From: Antedon mediterranea
Taxonomy: Eukaryota; Echinodermata; Crinoidea; Comatulida; Antedonidae
Direction: 5' to 3'
DNA length: 64,000 nucleotides
Assembly (NCBI RefSeq): GCF_964355755.1
Contig: NC_092670.1
Span: 8,867,201-8,931,200 of the forward strand
Positions 25,501 through 38,220 of the stretch are shown here, piece by piece; positions within the stretch are counted from its first letter, which is position 1, and each line of letters opens with the position of its first letter. The notes beneath the pieces are model-generated. The model did no database searches. It saw nothing but the letters and a program-made list of their open reading frames with translations, and was not told the origin of the DNA. A program made the translations under genes and the position numbers.

Positions 25501-25629
25501 TCTGTGTTGGAAAATCTGCACTGTCACAAAACAAACTACTATATGCAAAAACTAAACTATGATTTAGTACAGAACACCTCACACTAAATTAAAGTAATTA
25601 AGTCAAGAAGTATGCAAAATGTGACTTAC
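22530..25629 (-). other. First intron of SLCO copy 2, no gene inside
   Basis: AT-rich intron with the tandem repeat listed at 23355-23735. The rest shows no ORF, RNA gene or recognised element. Scattered TAGGCCTA words occur, as elsewhere in the window. Confidence 0.5.
23355..23735. repeat. 110-125 bp tandem repeat in the SLCO copy 2 intron
   Basis: Three full units and one partial, starting at about 23357, 23466, 23587 and 23715. Each carries CTAGGCAAGAAGTC-like, TAGTTGTCAATAATCT and CCAAAGTATTTCT-like words in order, with increasing divergence along the array. Confidence 0.8.
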
Positions 25630-25790
25630 TGTTAACTTGAAAAATGATAAATATCACCAAAATGAAGTTCTCTTGGTCGGGTAAAGAATGTTTTATGTCT
25701 GTTTCCTTCAGTATTCACCACCAAAGTGTACAGATTGATTGAACTGAGAGGATTACCGTTAGAAGAGTGGATGCTCCGGCGTGTTTAACG
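25630..25790 (-). other. Predicted non-coding first exon of SLCO copy 2
   Basis: The donor GTAAGT follows 25630 on the minus strand, in sequence matching the donor of copy 1 at 10837 (ACATTTTGCATA follows in both). The upstream limit is inferred from the TATA position and is approximate. Confidence 0.5.
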
Positions 25791-25815
25791 AAACAATGAT
25801 ATTACATAAAAGGAG

Positions 25816-25825
25816 TAATATATAA
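25816..25825 (-). promoter_or_regulatory. TATA-box promoter of SLCO copy 2
   Basis: TTTATATATT on the minus strand, in the same conserved setting as copy 1: GCTTGAGTGAAT upstream and GGAGCATCCACTC downstream. The conservation in otherwise diverged flanks supports a shared promoter that was duplicated with the gene. Confidence 0.5.
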
Positions 25826-26206
25826 ATTCACTCAAGCATGCAGCAAGGTTCAATGCGGATGACACGCTTCAATATTATGCTTGTTAATTCAAAATCACTA
25901 ACTCTAACATCATTTTAGTTAACTTTAGAAAAAAAAGAATTTATAAAGCAGAAACTTCTTAAGACTTTCGTGTCGTAGTTCGAATTAATGAGCTTTCGCA
26001 TCAGAACGGAAAGGAAGTTATAAGTTATACAAAAGTTTATTCTGCGCATGCGTATTAGCCAAGTATACGCCGTTCCGTTCATAATTGCGACTGTGGTCGA
26101 TTAACAACCAGACGGAGCAAGTTATGACGTCATTTTGAAACTGCTCCACAACAAAACAAATGGCCACTCAGCAGTATAGCGCGCCAAGCTGTCATTTATT
26201 CAAGCA

Positions 26207-26440
26207 ATAGAGATATCTTAGTTTTTAATAGAGATATCTTATTTTAAATACAGATATCTTAGTTTTAAATAGAGATATCTTAGTTGAAAATAGAGATATC
26301 TCTATTAATAGAGATATCTCTATTAATAGAGATATCTCTATTAATAGAGATATCTCTATTTGAAACTAAGATATCTCTATTAAAAACTAAGATGTCTCTA
26401 TTAAGATATCTCTATTAATACAGATATCTTAGTTTTGTTT
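26207..26440. repeat. Left AGATATCT palindrome array
   Basis: Units of about 16-22 bases centred on AGATATCT, joined by CTATTAATAG, TTAGTTTTAAATAG or variants. The array can pair with itself and with the right array at 27533-27770. Confidence 0.85.
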
Positions 26441-27532
26441 CCTGTTGCAAAGTATGAAGGGAAGGGTATAGTTGTGAACGTGGTGGGAAGTGTACCCATT
26501 TAGAATGGAAGATTGGGATTAGGGGCATCCCAAGGTGTTTATAGTTGTTGGTTTCTAGGTTAGACAGGTATAAGCTACACTGCTACAACTAGTATTATTA
26601 GTATATTATGAAATGGAAAAATATTATAATAAAATTGTTGCAGAGAGAGCCGATTGTACTGTATTAATTTTGTGGAGTTTCGAGCTGTAATAATAAACTT
26701 TTCATGCATTTGAAACATGCATAATTAAAAGGCAGATCCCGGGGCCGGGCATATCCAAAGGAGGTGGGTTCTTATATCGAGCCTTTCAAAGGTTGAAACA
26801 ACTAGTAAACAGAAGTGAAAAGGGACACGCATCGACATCACAAACGGACAAATTATTTACTTGTGTATACCACGCATTCTGAGTTTTGTGTTCTCTCAAA
26901 CTAGTCTTGTTTCCCCTTTCCAATTTAGTAGTATAATAAAAATGTACAAAATAAAGACGGCCCAAAAGGACGATAATCGGTTTCATTGCAATGAGTATCG
27001 ACATGTTCACGTTTAAATTTATTTGTCGTATTACAAACTTTGAGATAACAATTATCATCATCTACATCTTCTACTCCTCCCCACTGACTGACTGATTAAC
27101 ACATGTCTTATAAACAATTTTCTATGACCGAAATAAAATTTCTAGAACAGAGGCACTTCAAATTTGTTTTACCATAAAATAAGATCGGTTATCCGCCAAG
27201 CTATTTCACGAAAACGTATTCAAAATTATACATAGAAACTGCTGTCATCCATAATTAAATAGTGATCAAACTGTACCATGGTTTTTTTCTCTCTTTTTTC
27301 GGTTAGAATGCATGGAAACGTGTTTATGTGCTCATTATAATATGTGCTCATTATAAGCCTCATCATTTTTTTTCTCAAACATCCTGTTTCTGCCTCTGTT
27401 CCCTTTTGTTTCATTATAGCCTCTTATATTACAACTGGGACGATGATAAGATATTGTTACAATATGGCAATATGACCATACCTCAGTCACAGATGGAAAA
27501 TCGTATTACCCATAAAACACTGAAGCGGAAAC

Positions 27533-27770
27533 AAAACTAAGATATCTCTATTAATAGAGATATCTTTATTAATAGAGATATCTTAGTTTAAATAGAGATA
27601 TTAGTTTTAAATAGAGATATCTCTATTAACAGAAATATCTCTATTTAAAACTAAAATATCTCTATTAAAAACTAAGCTATCTCTATTTAAAACTAAGATA
27701 TCTTAGTTTTAAATAGAGATATCTCTATTAATAGAGATATCTTAGTTTTAAACTAAGATATCTTTACATT
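27533..27770. repeat. Right AGATATCT palindrome array
   Basis: The same unit types as 26207-26440 (AGATATCTCTATTAATAG, TAGTTTTAAATAGAG). The array resumes briefly after the Penelope insertion (ATAAGATATCTTTAT at 28669-28685), which shows where the insertion broke the right terminus. Confidence 0.85.
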
Positions 27771-27800
27771 GAATAAATTCATCTGGTTCCAAATAATATT

Positions 27801-28670
27801 TTTTTTTTTGTGGATTTTTACTTTTATGTTGAACCAAAACGAACGAAAAGGAATAAAATTACCTTCGTGACGTTTCGCCGACAATCTGTCAGCTGCTTCA
27901 GACTAATGCCTGGGTTGGAATGGTCTGGTTTTTTGTAAGTGACGCTGAACAGCGCCACCAGCCGTCTGGTTGGTATTGACGATAGAGCTTTCTTCATTCC
28001 AAGTAATAAATTAAAGAATGGAGTGGTCCACCCAAAAGATAGAATAAAAACGGAAGACATGTGCGGGGTTATATACGAAGTGAACTGTCTAAACTGTGAG
28101 AAAGTATATATAGGAGAGACCGGAAGGGCACTGAATACAAGAATTGGGGAACATAAAAAAGACGTATCAACACACAACCAAGTAGTTAGAACACGTGCAA
28201 ATAGAAATTCTTCGTCCCAGGTTTTACATAAGTCAGCCATAACTGACCACGCTATAGGGAATGACCATATTCCAAATTGGAATGCGAGAGTTATTGAAAA
28301 AGAAGCACAGACAGACAAAAGAAAGATAAAAGAATCTATCTGCATAAGAAAAAGACCACATAATATCAACAGAGACATTGGTGGGTATGACCTCCCACAT
28401 ACATATGATAGTTTGCTGAAAAAAGTTGAAGCAGGAGGCGGGCCAGCGGAGACGCTCTATCGTCAATACCAACCAGACGGCTGGTGGCGCTGTTCAGCGT
28501 CACTTACAAAAAACCAGACCATTCCAACCCAGGCATTAGTCTGAACATGGAGGTATTTTTATACCTCCATGGTCTGAAGCAGCTGACAGATTGTCGGCGA
28601 AACGTCACGAAGGTAATTTTATTCCTTTTCGTTCGTTTTGGTTCAACATAAAAGTAAAAATCCACAAAAA
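27801..28670 (+). mobile_element. Truncated Penelope-like element with inverted tail copies
   Basis: A GIY-YIG coding fragment is flanked by two inverted copies of one 3'-type tail: 27810-27987 and 28454-28670. The arms match almost base for base (CGTCACGAAGGTAATTTTAT, CCAGACGGCTGGTGGCGC and others). The right arm has an extra 34-bp palindromic insertion at 28545-28578. Penelope-like elements often land as 5'-truncated copies next to an inverted fragment. The reverse transcriptase region is missing. Insertion was into the right end of the TIR element at 26177-28713. Confidence 0.85.
27991..28544 (+). pseudogene. GIY-YIG endonuclease fragment of a Penelope-like element
   Basis: The C-terminal endonuclease part of a Penelope polyprotein. 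The visible core is CGVIYEVNCLNCEKVYIGET followed by GRALNTRIGEHKK, with the GIY (here GVIY) and YIG motifs and the conserved ETGR arginine. HAIGNDHIPNWNARVIEKE and KRKIKESICIRK follow, as is typical for this clade. The frame runs open into the tail repeat at 28454-28544. Everything upstream (RT domain) is absent, so this is a 5'-truncated copy. The open frame upstream of 27991 is only inverted tail sequence. Confidence 0.85.
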
Positions 28671-28849
28671 TAAGATATCTTTATTTCCGAATAAATTACA
28701 GCTTGGCGCGCCATACCTAAGTTTTGAATTTTTAAAGTTAAATAACTCATTTGTTTATGATTGCAACTAAGATTGCAATTCAAAGACGTACGCGCAATGC
28801 AAGCAATTTGACCAATCACAAGCGACCAATCTGATGTTGCGTCACTTGA

Positions 28850-29535
<686 letters not shown>

Positions 29536-30446
29536 TGTACCAAATTTTTTAATAGATGTTAAAAAAATACCAAGTTACTGTACAATAATATATACAACAA
29601 GCATAGAAGGAATTACTGATAGCAGCCATGTCATTTCTTTAACAGTTAATAAATAATTTGCATATTTATTATTATAATATTTGTTTACATAATTCTGGAA
29701 TTATGACAACCTGGTCAATTACTTAAAAAGTGCAGACTATTACCCCCTGGACAACTACCACCCAGAAAACTGGACAACTACCACCCAGAAAACTGGACAA
29801 CTACACCCGGGGCAACTTATCCCCTGGCGATGGCTATCCAAATAGAGTAGTTTTGTCTTCAGTGCTTACTTAAATAGTTTAGTAGTCTATTTTTAAAATG
29901 TTCAGGTGATATATTTTTAATCATTAGAAATGGGTATTTTTTGTAATGTAACATGTAATCATTAAAACTAAAATCAAGTAACTCTTCTTTGCACCAGTTT
30001 TTACAAATAAAAGCAAAATAATATTGTTAACATAATACGTATATATGTCATACATGCCAACATCTGAATTAAAACATAACGGGTGGTGATGTGTGTTTTT
30101 AGATCCTCTATTTATTTTTTAAACCAGGAGAAGGAGTGCAGTGTGTGACAAGCCGTATCGCGTGGTGGCTATGTGAGGGGAATCGAATCGGGGGAAAATT
30201 ATGACCGCAAATGGTTGTACAATGGCTGAAATATCATAAATACACTTGCGTATCAGCTTTTTTATATTGAATGCAGAAAACAACACAACACATACAGTAC
30301 ATAACAATTCAGTTATCTTTATAATCCGAGAGAAAATGTGGGAATTCGAGAGCACGATGTTAGGCCGGGAGATGAGTCTAAAATACGGAGTCTCCCAGTG
30401 TTGGTACATGTATGAAGGTAGGTCATTTGATATCAGTACAGTAATA
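29536..30446. other. Gene-free stretch with a short ACAACTACCACC repeat
   Basis: AT-rich DNA. At 29745-29815 a unit GGACAACTACCACCCAGAAA is repeated about three times. The rest to the ABCC stop codon shows no gene. Part of 30100-30446 may be 3' UTR of the ABCC gene. Confidence 0.5.
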
Positions 30447-30820
30447 TCATAAGTTTGTTTCTATTGTAAGATTCACAACTCCTTCCGGAATGAGCTTACT
30501 AAGAGGTGATGTTGGAATGTCTTTCTCACTAAATCCGTATGGATCACTTGAATTATTATGATAATACTTTTCTCTTGCAATTTCTAATAATTTTGCCGCT
30601 TCTGTTCGTCCACTTTCATAAACCATCTTCGAAAGAAACCCGTCCTCTTTTTGTAGGAGAACGTACGGTTCATCAAATTCAGCGATTTTCCCTTCATCAA
30701 GAATCTGAAAAAGTCGGTACAATATTATTTCTTTAAAAACCAAAATAAACTTTTTGGATGCAGAACTGAATTTTGCATGCTGGCAACTGACAAGAACTAT
30801 ATCATATATTTCCGATAGCC

Positions 30821-30984
30821 TAAAGCTCTGTCTATACTATCAAAGCTAGTTTGACAAAAAAAGTGTGGCCAAATATGGTAGTGATATGCTTAAATATGGT
30901 ACTAATAATGACATCAACATGTCCATATTTGGGCACATCACATTTTGTTGTCACATAAAGTTTGATAGTGTAGACAGAGCTTAT
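30821..30984. mobile_element. Palindromic MITE M1, copy in ABCC intron
   Basis: Starts TAAAGCTCTGTCTATACTAT and ends ATAGTGTAGACAGAGCTTA. The inner halves carry CAAATATGGTAGTGATATG and CATGTCCATATTTGGGCAC. About 160 bp, no ORF. The terminal symmetry means RNA from either strand would fold into one long hairpin. Confidence 0.85.
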
Positions 30985-31448
30985 TATGAAACTAATAGAA
31001 TCCAAAGTTAAACAAATTTAATATCGTTTTCAAGATGGCCATAACAGTGGATCTAGCTGGTGGTAGCACTATTATTTATCAACTTTGTTTTGCAAGGGTT
31101 GCTCTAACAGCTGTACTACAGCAGTACAGCTCTTAAAAACAATACAAAATATACAATAGACGACATTCATAACATAACGATACAAGAGGATTCATAAAGT
31201 TAAAATGCAGATTAAAAAATAAATTAGAAAAATGTTAAAATTCCTTAAATTTCATTAAAATATAAAACTTTAAAGTTCATATAAAATGACGTTGGTACCA
31301 AATATTGGTTATTTTATTGCTTATCTTTGAGATATAAATTTAACTTAACTTAGTATTAATATTATGATGTTAGCACTCCGACATTTAAGAAATCCTGGAT
31401 CAGCCCTGGGCCATTGCAGGGAATACTTTTATTAAAAAATGAAAATTA

Positions 31449-31631
<183 letters not shown>

Positions 31632-32071
31632 TTATTATTTCACTTCATTGACTGACTGGATCTTCTGGCTTGGCATTTATCAATATTTGCTTATATTTTT
31701 GCTTAAGCTGAAATGTTTAAGCCTATAACTTAAGCTTATAAGCTTATTTATCAAACCGTCTTAGCAGAAAAATTGTCTTAAAATTTAAATGGTAAATTTT
31801 ACTTGGCGCATGTACAAAACACTAATATTAGAGGGCAGCAAAAAATCTTTGCTTACACATGCACAATAGCTTTTTTGTTTTAGCGATGGCGACTGTATAA
31901 CATTTCACCTCAGCACGGCCGCTCCACCTCAATGCTTTCACTACTGGTTACTATGCTTTTTTAACTTAAAATAGTCGGAAATATATACGAAAATCATTGG
32001 CTCTAAACTCAAATCAAAATAAATGAGCTTAAATTTATGCAATATAAACTACTAAATATTTTTTTTAATTA

Positions 32072-32257
<186 letters not shown>

Positions 32258-32262
32258 TTACT

Positions 32263-32412
32263 ATACTGTCTACACTATCAAACTTTATGTGACAAAAAAA
32301 TGTGATGTGCACATATATGGACATGATGATGTAATATCAATACCATATTTGGAAATATTAATACCATATTTGGGAATATCACATTTTTTTTTATAGTGTA
32401 GATAGAGCTTAA
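32263..32412. mobile_element. Palindromic MITE M1, opposite orientation
   Basis: Same ends (ACTGTCTACACTATCAAACT and TAGTGTAGATAGAGCTTA), but the middle runs the other way (GTGCACATATATGGACATGATG first). It lies in the intron between ABCC exons 32875-32786 and 32245-32073. Confidence 0.8.
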
Positions 32413-32574
32413 AGAGAAAGATGATTGCAAAAGCAAATATCATATTCAAATAATCTACTGTAAATTTTACACACAAAATAAAAACATGAAAACATTTTCA
32501 TCCTGGTTTAGATTTAGTAATGAGATAGAGTTCATGTATTGTAAACCATGAGTAATCGGCATGTAACACACAAC

Positions 32575-32617
32575 AACTGACGAAGTCTAGCTGACAGCTT
32601 GTCGAAACTGTCTTGAG

Positions 32618-32651
<34 letters not shown>

Positions 32652-32655
32652 ATAA
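32575..32655. repeat. (AAT)n microsatellite next to a Penelope-tail-like motif
   Basis: About ten AAT units at 32617-32650. The preceding bases, CTGACGAAGTCTAG then CTGACAGCTTGTCGAAAC, resemble the tail of the Penelope-like element at 28577-28612 (CTGACAGATTGTCGGCGAAA). It may be a small remnant of a related element whose 3' end carried the microsatellite. Confidence 0.4.
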
Positions 32656-33204
32656 TAATATATTGTACAGTCAACCCTATTAGGTGGAGACTTTGGTGGG
32701 TCCCAAAATTGTCCAGCAGCCAATTTTCTTGAAACCACTGTTAAAAAAACCACTTCCAAATTAAACTAAAATTAAAACATCAAACCTCTTCCAAAGCTTT
32801 CCATAAATCACTTTCCGTATGGTCTCCAAAGAGATCGAGGTTCCTGCGAAGCGATCCGCTGAACAATACTGGATCCTACAAATTTAATGATGCAAGAAAT
32901 AAGTATGCCATTGCCATACTCAATGCCGTATGAAGATAATTTGTGTTGATAGACATAATGTATATTGGCGTAAGGTGGTTTCGCGAATGAACATAAAATC
33001 AAAACGGTACTGGGTATGATCAACTAGCGTTCTTGTCACCAACTAGGCATCCATTCATAGGAGTAATGTTGTAGCAGCCCATCTGTACGGCGACTATAGA
33101 ATGTGACCGAGACATGACTTACCACAACTTTTAGTTGATAGAAGATTTTGTTATGAAGAGTTGTACTGTACTATTCTAGTGAAATAGTCTCCGACGAAAA
33201 GGAA

Positions 33205-35345
33205 ATGAACCAAATAGCCCTTGATTACTGGCAAACATTAGGTAAAACTAATTTGGCCGAAATTGATGAACGAACTAAACAAATTAATACCGACAATGAT
33301 GAATTTCTCTCAGATGTTGAATTGAATTTAGATATTGTTGAAACCGCAATTTTAAGGTCAAAGAACAATAAATCTCCTGGAATTGACACGATCACTAATG
33401 AAATTTTAAAAAATGGTGGTCAATGTTTGAATATGTCAATCCTTTCTTTATTTAATAGAATAATTGCTTTAGAAAAAGTTCCAAATGACTGGAATAAAAG
33501 TATTATTGTACCCGTTCATAAAAAGGGGGACCGCAGGGATCTTAATAACTACAGGGGGATTTCCCTTACTCCATGTATCTCGAAAATATTTAACCGAATC
33601 ATTTCAAACAATATTTCTGACTTTCTGGAAGATAAAAATGTGTTGTCAGAAGTACAGGGAGGGTTTAGACCTTCGCGACGATGTGAGGATCACATATTTA
33701 CCCTCAAAAGCATAGCTTCCTGTCGTCTGCTTGAAGGGAAAAAAACCTTCATGGCTTTCTTAGATTTTAAAAAAGCATTCGATACGGTTTGGAGGGAAGG
33801 AATGCTAATGGCAGCATGGAATATTGGGATTAGAGGTAGGCTATGGAAATTAATCGATAGTTTATATCACGATGTGCAAGGTAAAGTAAGATTTGGTAAA
33901 ATACACACTAAATTCTTTAATATTGATGGAGGAGTTAAACAGGGATGTGTTTTATCACCGACTTTGTTTTGTATTCTTATGCACGAGTTTACCAAATTAC
34001 TCAAAAAACATGATCTAGGTGTTCGTATTATAATGTATGCATGGGTAGCCTTTTTTGGGCAGACGACGTTGTACTTATGGCAAACAATGAAAATGATCTG
34101 AGTGAGATGCTCAATCTAGCATCTAAATTTGCAAAGTCATGGAAATTAAATTTTAATCATGAAAAGTCGAAGGTCCTTATTGTTGGACAGCGCATAAACA
34201 ATAAGATGTGGAAATTGGGCGATCAATATATTTCTGAGGTTGAAACCTATAAATATCTTGGTACTTACATATCAAGAAATATTTCAGATCATTTTCACAT
34301 CGACCAAATCATCAATAAAGGCAATAGAGTCATTGCTTATATTAAGTCAATTATAGACCGATTTGATAATTTTAGTAGAATTTTCTATGGTGACATTCTA
34401 TGGAAAACAATTGCTCTTCCTACAATAAATTATGCTTGTTCAGTGTGGGTTAGCCAAAGCAGGAAAGATATTGATAAAATTGAGTCACTTCAATTACAAA
34501 TGGCGCGGTACATCTTAAAAGCTAGTAGAAATACACCTAAAGAGGCCTTGTATGGGGATTTAGGGTGGGTTCCAATTAAAGTTATTCAAGATATATCTAG
34601 AGCCAAATTTATTAATTATGTAATGAACATGGATAAACACCGTTGGCCTAACTTTATGCTTAATACGTGTCTAAGTTCAACAAATGTAGAACCACGCTAT
34701 AAACTGATTCCCAGTTTTGCTAAGACGTGTGCGTCTATTAATATGGACATTGACTCAATTTTCGAAACTTCCTACCTTGGCAATGACCCTGATAGTCATT
34801 GGGTTAAGAGATTTAAAGAGTTGATGCATGACACAAACATTGCATTTTGGAAAAGTGAAATGCTAAGAAAATCGTCACTTCAGACATACTCTCTTATTAA
34901 GTCTAATCCGTGCCTTGAAAAATATTTATTGGATTGTACAGACTTTCTAGGATCTAGCCTCAAATTCAAACTACGTTCTAACACCCTTCCTTTAGGTCAC
35001 AGGAGTTGTAAGTGGCTTCCTGAATATGATGGTATCTGTAAAATGTGTAAGAATGGTTTAGAAGACATTCAACATTTTCTATTCACATGTAACCAACTCA
35101 ATGGCATAAGGATTGAAGAATATACCAAATTAGAATATATGTTAATCGATATCAATCATTTAGATGTATGGGAAAATTTTATCTCTGGTGACCTGAACAC
35201 CAAATTAAATCTTGTATTAGGTGGAACTGATAACTACTATCATTATATGTATGACGTCGATTCCATATCAAATATCTTTGATTGTTACTGTAAGCACTAT
35301 GTTAAAAGAGCTTGGGCACACAGATGTATTGTTCTAGGCGAGTAA
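33205..35345 (+). pseudogene. Reverse transcriptase of the truncated LINE, one frameshift
   Basis: Two overlapping frames form one protein of about 710 residues. Frame 1 (33205 to about 34045) holds NNKSPGIDTITNEILK, VHKKGDRRDLNNYRGISLT, FLDFKKAFDTV (motif A) and GGVKQGCVLSPTLF (motif B). Frame 2 (from 34041) holds FWADDVVLM (motif C, ADD) and continues to a C-terminal cysteine-histidine cluster (CKWLPEYDGICKMC and later HFLFTC). The shift falls around a T-run at 34047-34054, so slippage or a single indel explains it. The polymerase is distinct from the one in the SLCO intron. The clade is uncertain (I/Tad/RTE-like styles share these features). Confidence 0.85.
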
Positions 35346-35354
35346 TGTTCATAT

Positions 35355-35410
35355 CAATCAAACTAAATGATTGATATCTATCTCACTAAATGATTGATAT
35401 CTATCTCATT
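35355..35410. repeat. Short tandem duplication after the LINE ORF
   Basis: AAATGATTGATATCTATCTC occurs twice with a period of about 26 bases, just after the LINE stop codon. It probably belongs to the 3' UTR of the element. Confidence 0.6.
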
Positions 35411-35777
35411 ATAGTGTTAGGTCTACATTGTTGTTGCCCAATTCATTTTATATTGTACAGTTCCTACCTATTCTATATGTTTATTTCTTGTTATTTTGTA
35501 TTTTTAGGTGTCAGTTCAATGGTATTGTAGTTACTGTAGTTGAATTGTTTTGACATGTTGACCTACGTCGACTTTTTATTGTAATTGTTATTTTCTATAT
35601 CATGTTTTTTTTTTGTATATTTCTCTTGGATGCACCTTCCATTTGGTCGAGTGCCACTGTTGTAAAAGTGTAATCTCCAAATAAATTATTATTATTATTA
35701 TGGACCAGATTCCGAAATAAAAGATTTAATGAATGAATGAAAGGTTGCATTATCAATATTTACAGTTCATAAAGTCA

Positions 35778-36005
<228 letters not shown>

Positions 36006-36290
36006 TTAATGCCAATTTACACAGACGAGGGGTCACGGTAAGCAGAAAACTGCATAGCATGTCCCACGCATAGCTTGTAAATGATCATAAGGAATAACAT
36101 AGATTTTATATTTTTATTACCGTCACCACTCATCTGTGTAAATTAGCCTTTAAAAGTACTTCAATTTAACATTTTTTACACTCGCAGCTACTGTAAGGAC
36201 TTTGTCGCTACGAAACTTTTGCATCTACTAATATTTTCTAGTGTTAGGTTAAATTCACGGCAACGCTATTCAGTGGTTGAAACCTGAACC

Positions 36291-36455
36291 TAAAGGTCTG
36301 TCTACACTGTCAAACTAGTTTGACAACAAAAATGTGATGTGTCCAAATATGGTAGTGATATGCACAAATATAGTGGTGATATGACATCATCATGTCCATA
36401 TATGGGCACATCACATCTTTTTTCACATACAATTTGATAGTGTAGACAGAGCTTA
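36291..36455. mobile_element. Palindromic MITE M1, copy in ABCC intron
   Basis: TAAAGGTCTGTCTACACTGT at the left and TTGATAGTGTAGACAGAGCT at the right. The middle has two GTAGTGATATG/GTGGTGATATG words. It lies between exons 36705-36509 and 35945-35790. Confidence 0.85.
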
Positions 36456-38119
36456 ACACCAAATAAGTAGGTGTGAAAATGCATTTTTTAAATAATGAAT
36501 GAGGTTACCTTCTCTTTAGCTCGTATGCAACAATAAAGTCTTTTTAATACTGGTGGTCCACCGTCATAGTATGACAATGAAGCTCTTTCAAACTTTATGA
36601 TACCATACTGTACTTAGGCCAGTCTGGCGACGGTTTCAAGTCTGTCTCAAACGGCGCTTCAGGCTCAATGTCGGTGTATTCAATGACACGCTCAGTTGAC
36701 GTCATCTAAAGATATTTGTAATACAGTATGGATTTTTTTTCTTAAAGTTTTTTACAAATTATAATATGCTCACTCTGGTGAATGAGGGCAATTCTTATAA
36801 AGATTAAAATATAAGTCAATTAATGTTATGTCAGCACACATAAAACAAATAAGTAAGCCACAGTTTCAAATGAGCGCCTCAATCGAATAAGTAATCCAGT
36901 CTGAGAGTCAAATGTGTATTAAGTTGTCTACCATAATCTATTTAGAGTTACTTACGAAGTTTTCCAACTTAGCTGATTGTCGGACACCCCACTGGAAAGC
37001 TCCCATCAAGCTCAACGCATAACTCAATGATAAACCGACAGCGCCGGAATTGAGATTCTCATTCTCAGAAACTTAAAATAAATACAAATTATGGTTTTAG
37101 CAAGACCAGCTCAGAGCAAAATGTATGCAGTGAGCTTGTTTATATTGTGTTCGATACTCAAGTATTATCAATGTTTTTGCAAGGGTTTATAGATAGAAAT
37201 GTTTTACCTAGAGTTACATTTAAAGACCATATTATACTGTACTTTAAAAGCAATTTGTTCTTTGTTTTGTTTAGGCCGCCGATGTCGTGAACCACAATTT
37301 CAATTAGTTTTTACATTCATCTGAATGATGGATGAAACTAAGCCAGGACTGTTTGGTTGGTCCTATTATTGATCAAGAGCTTACCTTAACCAGAGGAAAG
37401 ACATAAGCCAATACGTCTGAGTCAGATACTAGATGCAGGGGCTGCCATAAGAGTTAGCAGTGCTGATTTAAAATGCCTAACGGGACCCCAGCTCCATAGC
37501 ACCCGATACTCTAATATGGTCTCCCATCCAGGCTCTAACCAGGCCCAACGTTACTTAACTTCGGTGATCTGACGAGAACCTGTGTTCTAACGTGTTTAGC
37601 CGAAAGTAATTTAATATAACAAAATCTAATTACCACTCGATACAATCAGAGATCCAAAAGTAACCACTGCAACAAACATGACAGCTAACCAATCCAACCA
37701 GACACCAAAATACCTTGACGTGGTTAAAAACAAGTACCATGCCTGCGAGTGACGGTCCTGGTAAAACTCAAACTGATCCGTGAAAGACTGCTGTACCTGG
37801 AACGCTCTCACTGTACTTAAGCCTTGTAGCGTTGCTGATAAGTGTGAGAAAACTGGACTACATGCTATAAATAAATTGGATCTTTCAATAGTTTTTTAAT
37901 TGTGCGACAAAATGATCAATTTTAAAACCAGTTAATATTAACTAAAACAGAAAACAAACACATAAACAAAATCTAAAATGTTTAAAACATAAAAATGTAA
38001 GAATTTGGGAAACTCTATTTTTTCATAATGTGACCAGCCAATGGGTTGGTGACTATACTCAAACATCAATATGCACAGTATGTTGATAATGATGAGAAGA
38101 TAGTTCTGAAAAAAATATC

Positions 38120-38220
38120 TAAAGCTCTGTCTATCAAACTAGTGTGTTGTGATAGTGATATGACGTCCTCGTGTCCATATATGGGCACATCACTTTTTTT
38201 ATAGTGTAGACGGAGCTTTA
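38120..38220. mobile_element. Palindromic MITE M1, internally deleted copy
   Basis: About 100 bp with both ends (TAAAGCTCTGTCTATCAAAC and ATAGTGTAGACGGAGCTTTA) but lacking most of the left half. It lies 12 bases downstream of the donor of ABCC exon 38382-38232. Confidence 0.8.

Larger units (their letters stand above)
26177..28713. mobile_element. TIR element with AGATATCT subterminal arrays
   Basis: The outer ends are inverted copies: TAGCGCGCCAAGCTGT on the left (26177) and TGGCGCGCCAAGCTGT read inward from 28713. The similarity continues through ATTTATTC to AGATATCTTA, about 42 bp. A TA flanks each side (26175-26176 and 28714-28715), which fits a TA target duplication. Inside lie two arrays of AGATATCT palindromes, an unremarkable core (26445-27530), and a Penelope-like insertion near the right end. 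Without that insertion the element is about 1.67 kb. No transposase is present. The superfamily is not certain; mariner-like is possible from the TA. Confidence 0.7.
33180..35745 (+). mobile_element. 5'-truncated non-LTR retrotransposon in an ABCC intron
   Basis: Inserted in the intron between the Walker A exon of NBD2 (35945-35790) and exon 32875-32786, antisense to the gene. It keeps the RT and the C-terminal zinc-knuckle region (33205-35345), lacks the endonuclease, and ends with (ATT)n at 35685-35700. 5' truncation is the usual product of incomplete target-primed reverse transcription. No clear target duplication was found. Confidence 0.85.
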
